Below are positions 27,938 to 36,648 of a stretch of DNA of 64,000 bases, in pieces. Position numbers and translations under genes: made by a program. The notes under the pieces were generated by a model. The model saw only the letters and a list, made by a program, of their open reading frames with translations. It searched no databases and was not told where the DNA came from. Numbering within the stretch: the stretch's first letter is position 1; each line of letters begins with the position of its first letter. This DNA is from Flagellimonas okinawensis (lineage in GTDB: Bacteria; Bacteroidota; Bacteroidia; Flavobacteriales; Flavobacteriaceae), in NCBI RefSeq assembly GCF_029194005.1, contig NZ_JARFVA010000001.1, positions 496,001-560,000 on the forward strand, written 5' to 3'.

Positions 27938-28597
27938 ATGTACTACCCTCTCAATCTTAATGGTGTCAACATCCATCCTTTATTTGGTGACTATTTAAAA
28001 GGAGCACCTTACATCTTTGATTTTTCATCCAACAATCCCAAAACCCTGGAGTACACCCTGTTTGATTTTGAACAGTTCAATACCATGATTTTTGATGAGC
28101 TGGAGGCTTCTAACCGCCAATGGGGCATTGGCCGGTATTTGGAAGAACGAAAAACACTCCTACGGGCCTACCCTAACATTATTGAAGAAAAACGGTATTA
28201 TCACCTTGGACTGGATATTGTTGTCCCTTACGACACCCCTATGTACTCACCTTTGGATGCCGAGGTGTATGAAACTGGCAAAGAAACCGTAGTTGGCAAT
28301 TATGGAGGATACATCATCCTAAAGCATGATATTAATGGTGTCGTTTTTTATTCGCTGTACGGACACTTGAAAACGCCGCACTTGGTCAATGTTGGTGAAA
28401 AAATCAAGGCTGGCCAAAATTTCGCACACATAGGACAAGAAAGTGATAGTGGCGGTTGGTTTTGCCATGTTCACTTACAAATTTTAACCCAAGAAGCCAT
28501 GGATGCTGGTTATTCCGATTGGGGATACATCTCCCCGGAATTACTGCCAAAGGTGGAAAGATATTTTCCTTCTCCCTACTTTCTATTTAAATATTAA
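27938..28597 (+). CDS. M23-family (LytM-type) metallopeptidase
   Basis: A 219-residue Zn peptidase domain that should cut peptidoglycan cross-bridges, or act as an inactive LytM activator if ligands are lost. The ligands look complete: His89 and Asp93 (YHLGLD), His143 (YGH) and HxH at 177-179 (CHVHL). No signal peptide is evident from the chosen ATG, nor from the TTG 18 bases upstream, which is unusual for a wall hydrolase and suggests either a cytoplasmic role or a non-classical route. It is convergent with the lytic transglycosylase. Confidence 0.85.
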   Translation: MYYPLNLNGVNIHPLFGDYLKGAPYIFDFSSNNPKTLEYTLFDFEQFNTMIFDELEASNRQWGIGRYLEERKTLLRAYPNIIEEKRYYHLGLDIVVPYDTPMYSPLDAEVYETGKETVVGNYGGYIILKHDINGVVFYSLYGHLKTPHLVNVGEKIKAGQNFAHIGQESDSGGWFCHVHLQILTQEAMDAGYSDWGYISPELLPKVERYFPSPYFLFKY

Positions 28598-28609
28598 AAG
28601 AAGAACACT

Positions 28610-29572
28610 CTACTTCCCAGTACTTCCCACTCGGTAATACCCTTTGTTCGGGATTTCGATAGTGTATTTTTTACGGGAGGAATTGTTCAAGTGTGCTTCG
28701 CGCAACCATGGGTTGTGGCGTTTCAACACCTTATAGTTGATTTCGTAAAGCTCGGCAAAATCGGCCCAATTGGTTACTGCCGTATCTATTTCAACTGTGA
28801 AGGTAGGCACCTTTTCGTACATATCGTCCTCATCCAACTGAAAACCATATTTGTCACGGTTGGATAGAATTTCCTTTATGGCCAGAATACGGAACACGTA
28901 GCGGCCTGTCTCCTGCCCCAACAATAGATCGTAATAATCATCCACTTGTTGAATATCCATATATTTTTGGATACCAGCAGGTCCTGCATTGTAGGCAGCA
29001 GCTGTTAATGTCCAGCTTCCAAAACGTTCTTTCCATTTATTTAAATAATCGCAGGCTACTTGGGTGGCTTTTTCCACATGGTAACGTTCGTCCACATTAT
29101 CGTTCACCTCCAAACCATACTCTCTACCTGTAGCTCTCATAATCTGCCAAAAACCGGTAGCTCCGGCAGGCGACACCACATTTTGAAGACCACTTTCGGC
29201 AACGGCCAGATATTTAAAATCATCAGGAATACCGTTCTTTTTAAGAATGGGCTCAATAATCGGAAAGTATTTGTTGGCCCTTTTCATCAATAACAATGCA
29301 TTGGATTGCCAATAGGTGTTTACCAAAAACTCACGGTCTACACGCTCCATGATTTCCGGGTCTTCTTGGGGTACAGCTTCACCCGCAAAATTGAGGTCCT
29401 CTGGAATTTCAATGGCGCTAATCTGATAGGTGTCGGCCACATTTTTATCGGTCGTCTCCGTTTCCTTTACGACCGGTTTTTCCTCTTCTTCATTCGACTG
29501 CACAGCAAAAATCAATGTGCTCACAACGGCTATCAATCCTATAAAAGCCAATATGTTTTTTAAGTGTTTCAT
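28610..29572 (-). CDS. Membrane-bound lytic murein transglycosylase (SLT family)
   Basis: A 320-residue protein with an N-terminal membrane anchor or signal (NILAFIGLIAVVSTLIFAV). The SLT domain (about 100-230) contains the catalytic glutamate Glu116 (VAESGLQ), SPAGATGFWQIM and AAAYNAGP. The C-terminal part (about 255-320) is LysM-like (ELYEINYKVLKRHNPWL) and should hold the cell wall. It cleaves glycan strands to 1,6-anhydro-muropeptides. ATG 29572 was preferred over 29653 because the longer form overlaps the upstream gene and buries the anchor. Confidence 0.9.
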   Translation of the reverse strand: MKHLKNILAFIGLIAVVSTLIFAVQSNEEEEKPVVKETETTDKNVADTYQISAIEIPEDLNFAGEAVPQEDPEIMERVDREFLVNTYWQSNALLLMKRANKYFPIIEPILKKNGIPDDFKYLAVAESGLQNVVSPAGATGFWQIMRATGREYGLEVNDNVDERYHVEKATQVACDYLNKWKERFGSWTLTAAAYNAGPAGIQKYMDIQQVDDYYDLLLGQETGRYVFRILAIKEILSNRDKYGFQLDEDDMYEKVPTFTVEIDTAVTNWADFAELYEINYKVLKRHNPWLREAHLNNSSRKKYTIEIPNKGYYRVGSTGK

Positions 29573-29621
29573 GTCTTCCCTATTAATATTCCAATGTAAA
29601 GATAGTATTATATAGACGAAA

Positions 29622-30284
29622 TTATTCCAAAATAATTGTGGGCAAGTGCTCATTAAACCATCGCGCCCGGTGAATGATCATGGTATGGGTGCCATTCTTT
29701 ACAGGGATACAATCGGTTATGTTCGCTATGGGAAAAACAGCATCGCGATCGCCTTGAATATGCACCACCTCATCAGAAGGGGTGTCCTGGTCCCAATTCA
29801 CGATCTGGTCTATGGACCAATCAATGTAATATTTGTCCCGTATAGACAAGTACTTTTCATACAGGTGCAACCGTTTGGTCACGGTTTCACCAAATGCATA
29901 CTTGGCCAACAATTCCACATTGTTCACCAGCCCGGTGGGCAAGAGTTTATGGACTTTGGTGTACTTGGCAAAAATCATTCTTTTGGGCAATTCGTGCTTA
30001 CTTTTCACCGAAGAGACCACAATAACTTTTCGGACTTGCATTAATTTGGCCATTTCCTGTACCAACATACCTCCAAACGAAACACCTAACAAAATTGGAT
30101 TGGGCTCGTGGATTTTCTCGCACATCTTCTGGGCATAGTCCACCAAGCTCATCCCCTTTTCAGGTACAAACCATTCCAATGTATGAGTTACAAATTGAGT
30201 TTCCGGGAGTTTGATCTCCTCAAAAATCGAGGAGTTGGCAGCCATTCCCGGCATAAGGTACACATGTATTTTATTATCGGACAT
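29622..30284 (-). CDS. Alpha/beta hydrolase
   Basis: A 220-residue cytoplasmic alpha/beta-hydrolase. The nucleophile elbow is GVSFGG (Ser69), the likely acid is in HIQGDRDAVFP and the likely base is His near the C-terminus (GTHTMIIHRA). The oxyanion region MPGMAANSSIFE is at the start. The substrate is unknown. It lies 49 bases upstream of the lytic transglycosylase on the same strand and may be co-transcribed with it. A 166-base spacer separates it from the divergent acetyltransferase. Confidence 0.78.
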   Translation of the reverse strand: MSDNKIHVYLMPGMAANSSIFEEIKLPETQFVTHTLEWFVPEKGMSLVDYAQKMCEKIHEPNPILLGVSFGGMLVQEMAKLMQVRKVIVVSSVKSKHELPKRMIFAKYTKVHKLLPTGLVNNVELLAKYAFGETVTKRLHLYEKYLSIRDKYYIDWSIDQIVNWDQDTPSDEVVHIQGDRDAVFPIANITDCIPVKNGTHTMIIHRARWFNEHLPTIILE

Positions 30285-30450
30285 ATGGCACCAAATATCG
30301 ATAAGGACTAGGAAATTAGCAATATTTTGACTAATTTTGTATCCCTTTTGCAGCCAACCCCGCCTAATGAATACATTTTTTATAAATAGGGGAATTTAGA
30401 GATGCCTCTTTCATGGTATTTCTACTAGTCATTAAAAAAACAAGTACTAT

Positions 30451-30744
30451 ATGACAACAATGGAAATCACTGACAATAGTTTCTTGCGTCAATTTGAAAC
30501 TAAGGTCAATGGGCATTTAGCCAAAATTGAGTACTCTTCTCAAGAGCGTAAAGTATTTTTGACCAAACTGGTTATTCCGGAAGAAATTACAAAAGAGGGG
30601 TTTAAGGAGGATTTTATTAAAGCGGTTTTAAATGAAATCCAAGAAAACAACTTAAGAGTTGTGCCGACAAGCCCACAAATTGCAGGTTTTTTGAGAAAAA
30701 ACAGGCAATACAAGGAAATGTTACCAGTTGGTATCCGTATCTGA
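30451..30744 (+). CDS. Small GNAT-family N-acetyltransferase (COG2388 type)
   Basis: A 97-residue single-domain GNAT of the YjdJ-like kind. The strand-helix core is visible (KIEYSSQERKVFLTKLVIPEE, FIKAVLNEIQENNLRVVPTSPQIAGFLRKN), including the conserved P-T-S-P-x-I-x-x-F near the acetyl-CoA site. The substrate is unknown. A -7 box TAATTTTG occurs at 30332, giving a leader of about 105 bases, but it has no partner TTG element. A hairpin terminator shared with mtaB follows. Confidence 0.8.
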   Translation: MTTMEITDNSFLRQFETKVNGHLAKIEYSSQERKVFLTKLVIPEEITKEGFKEDFIKAVLNEIQENNLRVVPTSPQIAGFLRKNRQYKEMLPVGIRI

Positions 30745-30770
30745 TCTAACCAATAATCAGAAAAAGATTT

Positions 30771-30798
30771 AAAGCCTCCTTAATTAGGAGGTTTTTTT
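30771..30798. terminator. Bidirectional terminator between the acetyltransferase and mtaB
   Basis: The stem AAGCCTCC/GGAGGTTT (with one G-T pair) around TTAATTA is followed by seven T residues on the plus strand. It overlaps the mtaB stop codon by two bases. An A-rich flank on the other side could let it act on the minus strand as well. Confidence 0.75.
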
Positions 30799-32125
30799 AT
30801 GCCATGATTTCACTGGAAACAAATTCGAAACGCACCAGACCGTCGGTATCAATATCCTTCAATTCTACTTGGTGCAAGGTGTTCACCAAAGATGGATCCC
30901 ATGGTGCTTTCACCTTTACATAGTTTTCTGTAAATCCGTGGATATAGCCCTTTTTGTTCTCCCCTTCGAATAAAACCATGCGCACGCTGCCCAATTGACT
31001 CTCGTAAAATGCCCTGCGCTTTTTGGCTGATAGTCCCCTAAGCATTTTGCTTCGTTTACTACGTACTTTTTTAGGGACTACCTGGTCCATTTCAGCTGCC
31101 AGGGTGTTATCCCTTTCAGAATACGTGAACACATGCAGATACGAAATGTCCAGCTCGTTCAAGAAATGATAGGTCTCCAAGAAATGCTCATCGGTTTCAC
31201 CGGGGAATCCCACTATCACATCAACACCGATACAGGCGTGGGGCATAGCAGATTTAATACGTTTTACACGATCCACATAAAGATTGGTCAAATAACGGCG
31301 ACGCATCTTTTTTAAAATCTCATCACTACCGCTTTGCAGCGGCACATGAAAATGGGGCACGAACGAATTGCTCTGTGCCACAAAATCTATGGTCTCGTTC
31401 TTTAGCAAATTGGGTTCAATGGATGAAATACGTAGTCGATGAATGCCTTCTATCGTATCCAAGGCCTTTACCAAGTCCAAAAAAGTATGTTCGTGCTTTT
31501 TATTGCCAAACTCTCCTTTTCCGTAGTCTCCTATATTGACACCCGTTAAAACAATTTCCTTAATATCCTGCGACGCAATTTCCTTGGCATTGTTTAGGAC
31601 GTTGTCAAGCGTATCGCTTCGAGAAATTCCTCGTGCAAGTGGAATTGTACAATAGGTACATTTATAATCGCATCCGTCCTGAACCTTTAAAAAAGCTCGA
31701 GTACGGTCACCAATGGCATAACTACCCACGTAAAAATCCGCATCTTCGATTTCACAGGAATGGACTTCTCCTTTATCGTTTTTGGTAAGATCGTTTAGGT
31801 AATCCGTAATCTTGAATTTCTCTGTGGCGCCCAACACCAAATCCACCCCATCTACCTCGGCCAATTCCTCGGGTTTGAGCTGTGCATAGCATCCCACAGC
31901 CGCTACGAATGCTTCTGGATTTGCTTTTTGAGCTTGCTTTACAATGGTTTTAAAACGCTTATCGGCATTCTCGGTTACCGAACAGGTATTGATCACATAA
32001 ACATCGGCTTCTTCAGAAAAGTCCACACGCTCAAACTCCTCCTTTTCAAAACCTCTGGCTATTGTAGAAGTTTCGGAGAAATTGAGTTTACAGCCCAGTG
32101 TGTAAAATGCGACTTTTTTGTTCAT
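30797..32125 (-). CDS. mtaB: tRNA t6A37 methylthiotransferase
   Basis: A 442-residue radical-SAM enzyme that adds a methylthio group to t6A37 of tRNA. The N-terminal UPF0004 domain has three cluster cysteines (Cys12 in TLGCKLN, Cys48 in NTCSV, Cys79 in VGCYAQ), and the radical-SAM triad is Cys152, Cys156 and Cys159 (CDYKCTYC). A TRAM-like C-terminal domain follows. The TLGCKLN start distinguishes MtaB from MiaB. A consensus-like promoter sits 26 bases upstream. Confidence 0.94.
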   Translation of the reverse strand: MNKKVAFYTLGCKLNFSETSTIARGFEKEEFERVDFSEEADVYVINTCSVTENADKRFKTIVKQAQKANPEAFVAAVGCYAQLKPEELAEVDGVDLVLGATEKFKITDYLNDLTKNDKGEVHSCEIEDADFYVGSYAIGDRTRAFLKVQDGCDYKCTYCTIPLARGISRSDTLDNVLNNAKEIASQDIKEIVLTGVNIGDYGKGEFGNKKHEHTFLDLVKALDTIEGIHRLRISSIEPNLLKNETIDFVAQSNSFVPHFHVPLQSGSDEILKKMRRRYLTNLYVDRVKRIKSAMPHACIGVDVIVGFPGETDEHFLETYHFLNELDISYLHVFTYSERDNTLAAEMDQVVPKKVRSKRSKMLRGLSAKKRRAFYESQLGSVRMVLFEGENKKGYIHGFTENYVKVKAPWDPSLVNTLHQVELKDIDTDGLVRFEFVSSEIMA

Positions 32126-32150
32126 AGACCTGCCGTGCTTTTTAGGGGCG

Positions 32151-32182
32151 CAAAGATAGTGATTTGTTGGGAGTTATCGCAA
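32151..32182 (-). promoter_or_regulatory. Promoter of mtaB
   Basis: On the minus strand TTG (32182-32180) is followed after 21 bases by TATCTTTG (32158-32151), an exact -7 box. The predicted leader is about 20 bases. Confidence 0.65.
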
Positions 32183-32326
32183 CTGACCACTGGATCATTG
32201 GAATGCCGTAAGATTGGATATTTCTTTATGGTTCGCTGAAATTAAAACCTGTGGTTATTGATACCCCTCCGACTTCTGACTTCTTTTAAGTAACTTGTTT
32301 GCCCAGACCAACTACAAACCCGTAGA

Positions 32327-33628
32327 ATGAAAAAGTACACCCTACCTATACTGTTAGCTCTATTTTTTGGCAATTTATCCTTAGCACAAGATTATCAACC
32401 CACGCAAGAGAACCTTAAAAACCGGGAGTGGTACCAAGATGCCAAATTTGGAATGTTCATTCATTGGGGTGTTTATTCCGTTTTGGGAGTACATGAATGG
32501 GTTATGGAAACACAATCCATCGATAAGAAGACCTACGAAAAAATCCCGGCATTCTTCAACCCTACGGAGTTCAATGCAGAAGAATGGGTGCTATTGGCCA
32601 AATCCTCAGGCATGAAATACATTACCATCACCACTAAGCACCACGATGGCTTTGCCATGTTCGACAGTAAATTGACCGATTGGGATATTATGGACAGGAC
32701 TGTTTACAAAAAAGATGTCATCAAACAAATGGCGGAAGCATGCAAAAAACATGGTCTAAAACTTTATCTGTATTACTCACAATTGGATTGGTACCAAAAT
32801 GATTATTACCCACGCGGGAACACCGGTAAAAAAACTGGTAGACCCGACAAGGGCAATTGGGAAAATTATCTCGAGTTTATGAATGGTCAGCTTACCGAAT
32901 TGCTTACAAATTACGGAGAAATCGGTGGTATTTGGTTTGATGGCTGGTGGGACAAAAAAGAGGCCGATTGGCAGCTAAGAAAAACATACGACCTCATCCA
33001 TGAGCTACAACCACAGACCATGATAGGCAGCAACCATCACCAAGCACCCAACCCAGGCGAAGATTTCCAAATGTTCGAAAAAGATTTGCCCGGCGAAAAC
33101 AAAGGCGGGTACAGTGGTGACGCTGAAGTGGGCAAATTACCGTTGGAGACCGCAGAGACCATGGCAAAACAATGGGGGTTCTCACTACAGGACAAAGCTT
33201 ATAAACCCTCCAAAGAGCTGATCCAATATTTAGTGAAAGCAGCAGGGTACAATTCCAACTTTCTCCTTAATGTAGGTCCCATGCCCAATGGTAAAATTCA
33301 ACCAGAATTTATTGAAACCCTAAAAGTTATCGGAGATTGGACCGATACCTATGGAGAAACGATCTACGGAACTCGCGGCGGTCCTATTGCACCCCAGAGT
33401 TGGGGCGTTTCCACTCATAAAAACGATAAAATTTACATTCATATTATGGATTGGAAAACCGATAATTTCTTCTTCCCAAAGGTGGAAGGTAAAATTAACA
33501 CCATAACTGATTTTCAAACCAAAAAGAAGTTAAAGTACAATACCAATACCTATGGCACTTTAGTGGAACTACCAGAAAACCGAGATTACAATCAAGCTGA
33601 TTTTGTGCTAGAGATCACTTTAAAATAA
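32327..33628 (+). CDS. Alpha-L-fucosidase, GH29
   Basis: A 433-residue exported glycosidase with signal peptide (residues 1-20). The GH29 barrel shows FGMFIHWGVYSV (His46), TTKHHDGFAMFDS (His105-His106) and the catalytic nucleophile Asp205 in IWFDGWWD. The C-terminal beta-sandwich (about 350-433) is short. It removes terminal fucose with retention, fitting use of fucosylated algal or host glycans. No SusC/SusD pair or sulfatase is nearby, so it is not in a classical polysaccharide utilisation locus. An AraC regulator follows three genes downstream. Confidence 0.95.
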   Translation: MKKYTLPILLALFFGNLSLAQDYQPTQENLKNREWYQDAKFGMFIHWGVYSVLGVHEWVMETQSIDKKTYEKIPAFFNPTEFNAEEWVLLAKSSGMKYITITTKHHDGFAMFDSKLTDWDIMDRTVYKKDVIKQMAEACKKHGLKLYLYYSQLDWYQNDYYPRGNTGKKTGRPDKGNWENYLEFMNGQLTELLTNYGEIGGIWFDGWWDKKEADWQLRKTYDLIHELQPQTMIGSNHHQAPNPGEDFQMFEKDLPGENKGGYSGDAEVGKLPLETAETMAKQWGFSLQDKAYKPSKELIQYLVKAAGYNSNFLLNVGPMPNGKIQPEFIETLKVIGDWTDTYGETIYGTRGGPIAPQSWGVSTHKNDKIYIHIMDWKTDNFFFPKVEGKINTITDFQTKKKLKYNTNTYGTLVELPENRDYNQADFVLEITLK

Positions 33629-33728
33629 CATAAATACAAACTAAAACTTTCTGTGAACCAAGGCAACCTTTTTAATTTTACCAGCGTCTTATCAATAAAG
33701 AACAAAACCAAATTACCTCCCCCAATTT

Positions 33729-34892
33729 ATGAGCAAACATGCAATTACTATCTTATTTTTAGTAGTAACAACCATAATTACAGCCCAAAACAAAACTTGC
33801 AATTGCCTTGAAGAACTGGACAATATCTCGGAACTGATCAAAAATGCAGCCAGTTACAAAATTCAGGTCAAAAAACAGAACAGGGAAACAGAACTTGAAG
33901 CATGGAAATCCCAAATTGTCAAAGAAATTGAAAACGACACCTTAAAGGATTACTTCTGTGTGGGGTACCTGCAGAAGTTTGCGTCCTTTATTAAAGACCG
34001 ACACAACGAAATTTATTGGAGGCCTGATGATATTCCGACGCATGTCCCCATGTACACAAAAACATTAGACACCCGTTTGGTACAAAATGATGGGGTTTCC
34101 GGTATCTACCATATGGGAAGTGATAAAATATACGTGAATAAAGAATCCGATGGAGTCTGGTACGGCATAACCTTGTCGTCCAATAATGAAAATTGGACCG
34201 AAGGCAGCATAAGACTAAAAATTCAGCAAACACCGCAAGGGAATTACGAACTATTTGAGTTCTATCAAAACGGCATCCTATTTTATCAAAACAACATCAA
34301 AATTCAAGATGGTCGAATTCACGGTACCTTCTGGAATACATCCAATCAATATTTTTTCAATAAAAACCACAAGAACAACTTCAATTACGAGTCTTTGGGA
34401 CCCACTGTGGATTATATCGGCATCAAAACATTGAAAAGAACACGTAGTTTGATGAAAGAGGCTGAGCAGTTTTATGAGGAAAACCTTCCCAAACTTACCC
34501 ATCAAAATTTAATTATAGACTTGCGCAACAACGGAGGTGGCGCCACCAAACAAGCAGATGACCTTTTAAAATACATCCGTAAGAACACGGATATCCAACA
34601 TATTTACGTCCTCATCAATTTTAAGACCGGTAGCGCCGCAGAATTGACCGCTTTGGCCCTTAAAAAAGATCCAAGAACAAAAATTGCAGGCGAAAACTCC
34701 CGTGGTATGCTGGAATATGGTTACGGAAACAAATCTTTTTCCGGCAAAACCGATTGTGCAGGCATAAATGCAGTATTTTCTACAGAGCACGTGGACAAAA
34801 AATATAGTCCATACGAGATAAAAGGAATAACCCCCGATATTGAACTCGGCAACAATGCAGATTGGATAGAACAGCTCCTGCAAACAAATTAA
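33729..34892 (+). CDS. Exported S41-family peptidase-like protein
   Basis: A 387-residue protein with signal peptide (about 1-19). Its N-terminal two thirds are unlike known S41 proteins; a cysteine pair follows the signal (CNCLEEL). The C-terminal part carries S41 motifs: LIIDLRNNGGG (about 260-270) and TGSAAEL with the nucleophile Ser302. The lysine that pairs with Ser in CtpA-type enzymes would be near 327, where Met is found (SRGMLEYG). It may therefore use another base or be inactive. No PDZ domain is evident. It sits 100 bases after the fucosidase. Confidence 0.85.
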   Translation: MSKHAITILFLVVTTIITAQNKTCNCLEELDNISELIKNAASYKIQVKKQNRETELEAWKSQIVKEIENDTLKDYFCVGYLQKFASFIKDRHNEIYWRPDDIPTHVPMYTKTLDTRLVQNDGVSGIYHMGSDKIYVNKESDGVWYGITLSSNNENWTEGSIRLKIQQTPQGNYELFEFYQNGILFYQNNIKIQDGRIHGTFWNTSNQYFFNKNHKNNFNYESLGPTVDYIGIKTLKRTRSLMKEAEQFYEENLPKLTHQNLIIDLRNNGGGATKQADDLLKYIRKNTDIQHIYVLINFKTGSAAELTALALKKDPRTKIAGENSRGMLEYGYGNKSFSGKTDCAGINAVFSTEHVDKKYSPYEIKGITPDIELGNNADWIEQLLQTN

Positions 34893-34972
34893 GCCAAATC
34901 CATTATGTTTTTAGTATTTTAGGATAATGATAAGTCACAACCACTTATCGTTTTGCACATAAAAACTAAAAA

Positions 34973-36556
34973 ATGACCACCAATCCAACCTTTAGCATGG
35001 GCAGTGGAAAACTGTTCCTTCTTACGCTATTGTGCATTCTCTTTAGCAGAAACGCCATAGCCCAGTCCCCTAACGAACCTGTAAAACCAAGAATCATTGT
35101 TACCGCAGATCCAGAATTGGACGACAACAATTCCTTGATACGATTTTTGCTGTACAGTACGGATATGAATATTGAAGGACTGATCTACGCCAGTAGTGGA
35201 TACCATTGGAAAGGTGATGGCAAAGGCACCAAATGGTTTGTGCCCGGCAGGGAGTACGACCGATTTAAAATGGATATTTGCCCATGTGAATCATGGCGCT
35301 GGAACGATGATGAACGTTTTATCCATGATGTGGTGGAGGCATACGCCAAAGTATATGGGAATTTGACTGTTCACCACCCGGATTATCCCACACCGGACTA
35401 TTTAAAATCAAAAATACGAATGGGCAATATCGAATTCGATGGTGATTTCTCCAAAGACACCCCTGGCTCAGAGCTCATAAAATCCTTGATAATGGATAAC
35501 GAACCAGGCCCGCTGTTCATTACTGCCTGGGGAGGACAAAGTACCATTGCAAGGGCATTAAAATCCATTGAAGATGAATATGAGAATACCTTAGAGTGGA
35601 AAGCGGTCAAAAAAAAGATATCGGACAAAGTAGTTTTATTGCCATCGGGGGACCAAGATGATACTTATGCCAAATACATAAAACCCAATTGGCCCGATAT
35701 TGAATACCGACAGTTCGAAAATGGACCACATTACGCTTACGGAGCACAAATCAATGCCAGCCCAGAAAATGCACCTTATTTAACCTCCGATTGGATGAAA
35801 CGAAACGTATCGGACCAAGGTCCTTTTGGAGAATTGTACCGTGTTTGGGGCGACGGCAAACAAATGGTAGAGGGCGATAAGGTGGACTATTTCGGATTTA
35901 GCGGCTATACCAATGAAGAATTAAGGGAAATGGGCTATATGGTTTGGCTGCCTGTACAAGAAAAAGGCTCCTGGCTGGGCGAAGGGGACAACCATACGTT
36001 TATGAATATGCTCGGTAACGGGCTACGGGCTTATGAACATGGCACCTATGGTGGTTGGGGTGGACGCTCCAATGAAGAGGACAGTTCAATTTTTAATTTT
36101 TCCACTGACGGAGGAGCAGAAGAAATGGCGGAAATGTTAAGTTCTCAAAACGATAGGCAAAATGCGGAATACCCTAATTTCTTTCCTCAGGCGCAGCGAG
36201 ATTTTGCCGCTCGCTTGCAATGGTCCGTCACCAAAAAATATAACAAGGCCAATCATGAACCAAAAGTAAACATTCAAGGCCCTTTGCATGTATTGGCATC
36301 GGCAGGACAAACTGTTCCATTGTTCGGTGAAGCCATAGACCCAGATGGGGATAAAGTAAGCGTTGAATGGTGGCAATTTCAAGTAGGCACCTATCCAAAC
36401 AAGGTACAGATCAATAAGGCGAACACCTTAAATGCAGAAATACAAATCCCAGAAGATGCGCAAAGTGGACAAACAATACATGTGGTGCTGGAAGCTACCG
36501 ATTCTGGCAGTCCTAGCTTAACTCGGTACCAGCGGGTAATAATCACCATAAAATAA
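34973..36556 (+). CDS. Exported Sde182-like protein (DUF1593, nucleoside-hydrolase-like)
   Basis: A 527-residue exported protein with a signal peptide (about 10-31, ending AIAQS). The nucleoside-hydrolase-like N-domain (about 38-400) keeps the acidic start ADPELDDNNSL, like the D-rich metal motif of nucleoside hydrolases, and LFITAWGGQSTIARAL. An Ig/cellulose-binding C-domain (about 430-527, EAIDPDGDKVSVEWWQF) resembles that of Sde182 from Saccharophagus. A role in polysaccharide binding or turnover is inferred. Placed between the S41-like peptidase and an AraC regulator. Confidence 0.85.
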   Translation: MTTNPTFSMGSGKLFLLTLLCILFSRNAIAQSPNEPVKPRIIVTADPELDDNNSLIRFLLYSTDMNIEGLIYASSGYHWKGDGKGTKWFVPGREYDRFKMDICPCESWRWNDDERFIHDVVEAYAKVYGNLTVHHPDYPTPDYLKSKIRMGNIEFDGDFSKDTPGSELIKSLIMDNEPGPLFITAWGGQSTIARALKSIEDEYENTLEWKAVKKKISDKVVLLPSGDQDDTYAKYIKPNWPDIEYRQFENGPHYAYGAQINASPENAPYLTSDWMKRNVSDQGPFGELYRVWGDGKQMVEGDKVDYFGFSGYTNEELREMGYMVWLPVQEKGSWLGEGDNHTFMNMLGNGLRAYEHGTYGGWGGRSNEEDSSIFNFSTDGGAEEMAEMLSSQNDRQNAEYPNFFPQAQRDFAARLQWSVTKKYNKANHEPKVNIQGPLHVLASAGQTVPLFGEAIDPDGDKVSVEWWQFQVGTYPNKVQINKANTLNAEIQIPEDAQSGQTIHVVLEATDSGSPSLTRYQRVIITIK

Positions 36557-36600
36557 CATTTTCTTATGTGGTGTGGGAAATAACTTTTTAGGTTTTGCCG

Positions 36601-36608
36601 TAACTTTG
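36601..36608 (+). promoter_or_regulatory. Probable -7 element for the AraC regulator
   Basis: TAACTTTG is an exact TAnnTTTG box 41 bases before the TTG start of the AraC gene. No TTG element lies 19 bases upstream, so activator help or a weaker promoter is possible. Confidence 0.45.
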
Positions 36609-36648
36609 CACGATGCTATTTTCTTATTTGAAGATTAATTAATCGACT

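Noticed and set aside
28573..28620. Possible terminator between the M23 peptidase and the lytic transglycosylase
   Set aside because: No stable stem with a T run could be found between these convergent genes.
34929..34949. Small palindrome GATAAGT-N7-ACTTATC upstream of the Sde182-like gene
   Set aside because: Only seven base pairs with a seven-base loop, no T run and no link to a regulator; too weak to call an operator.
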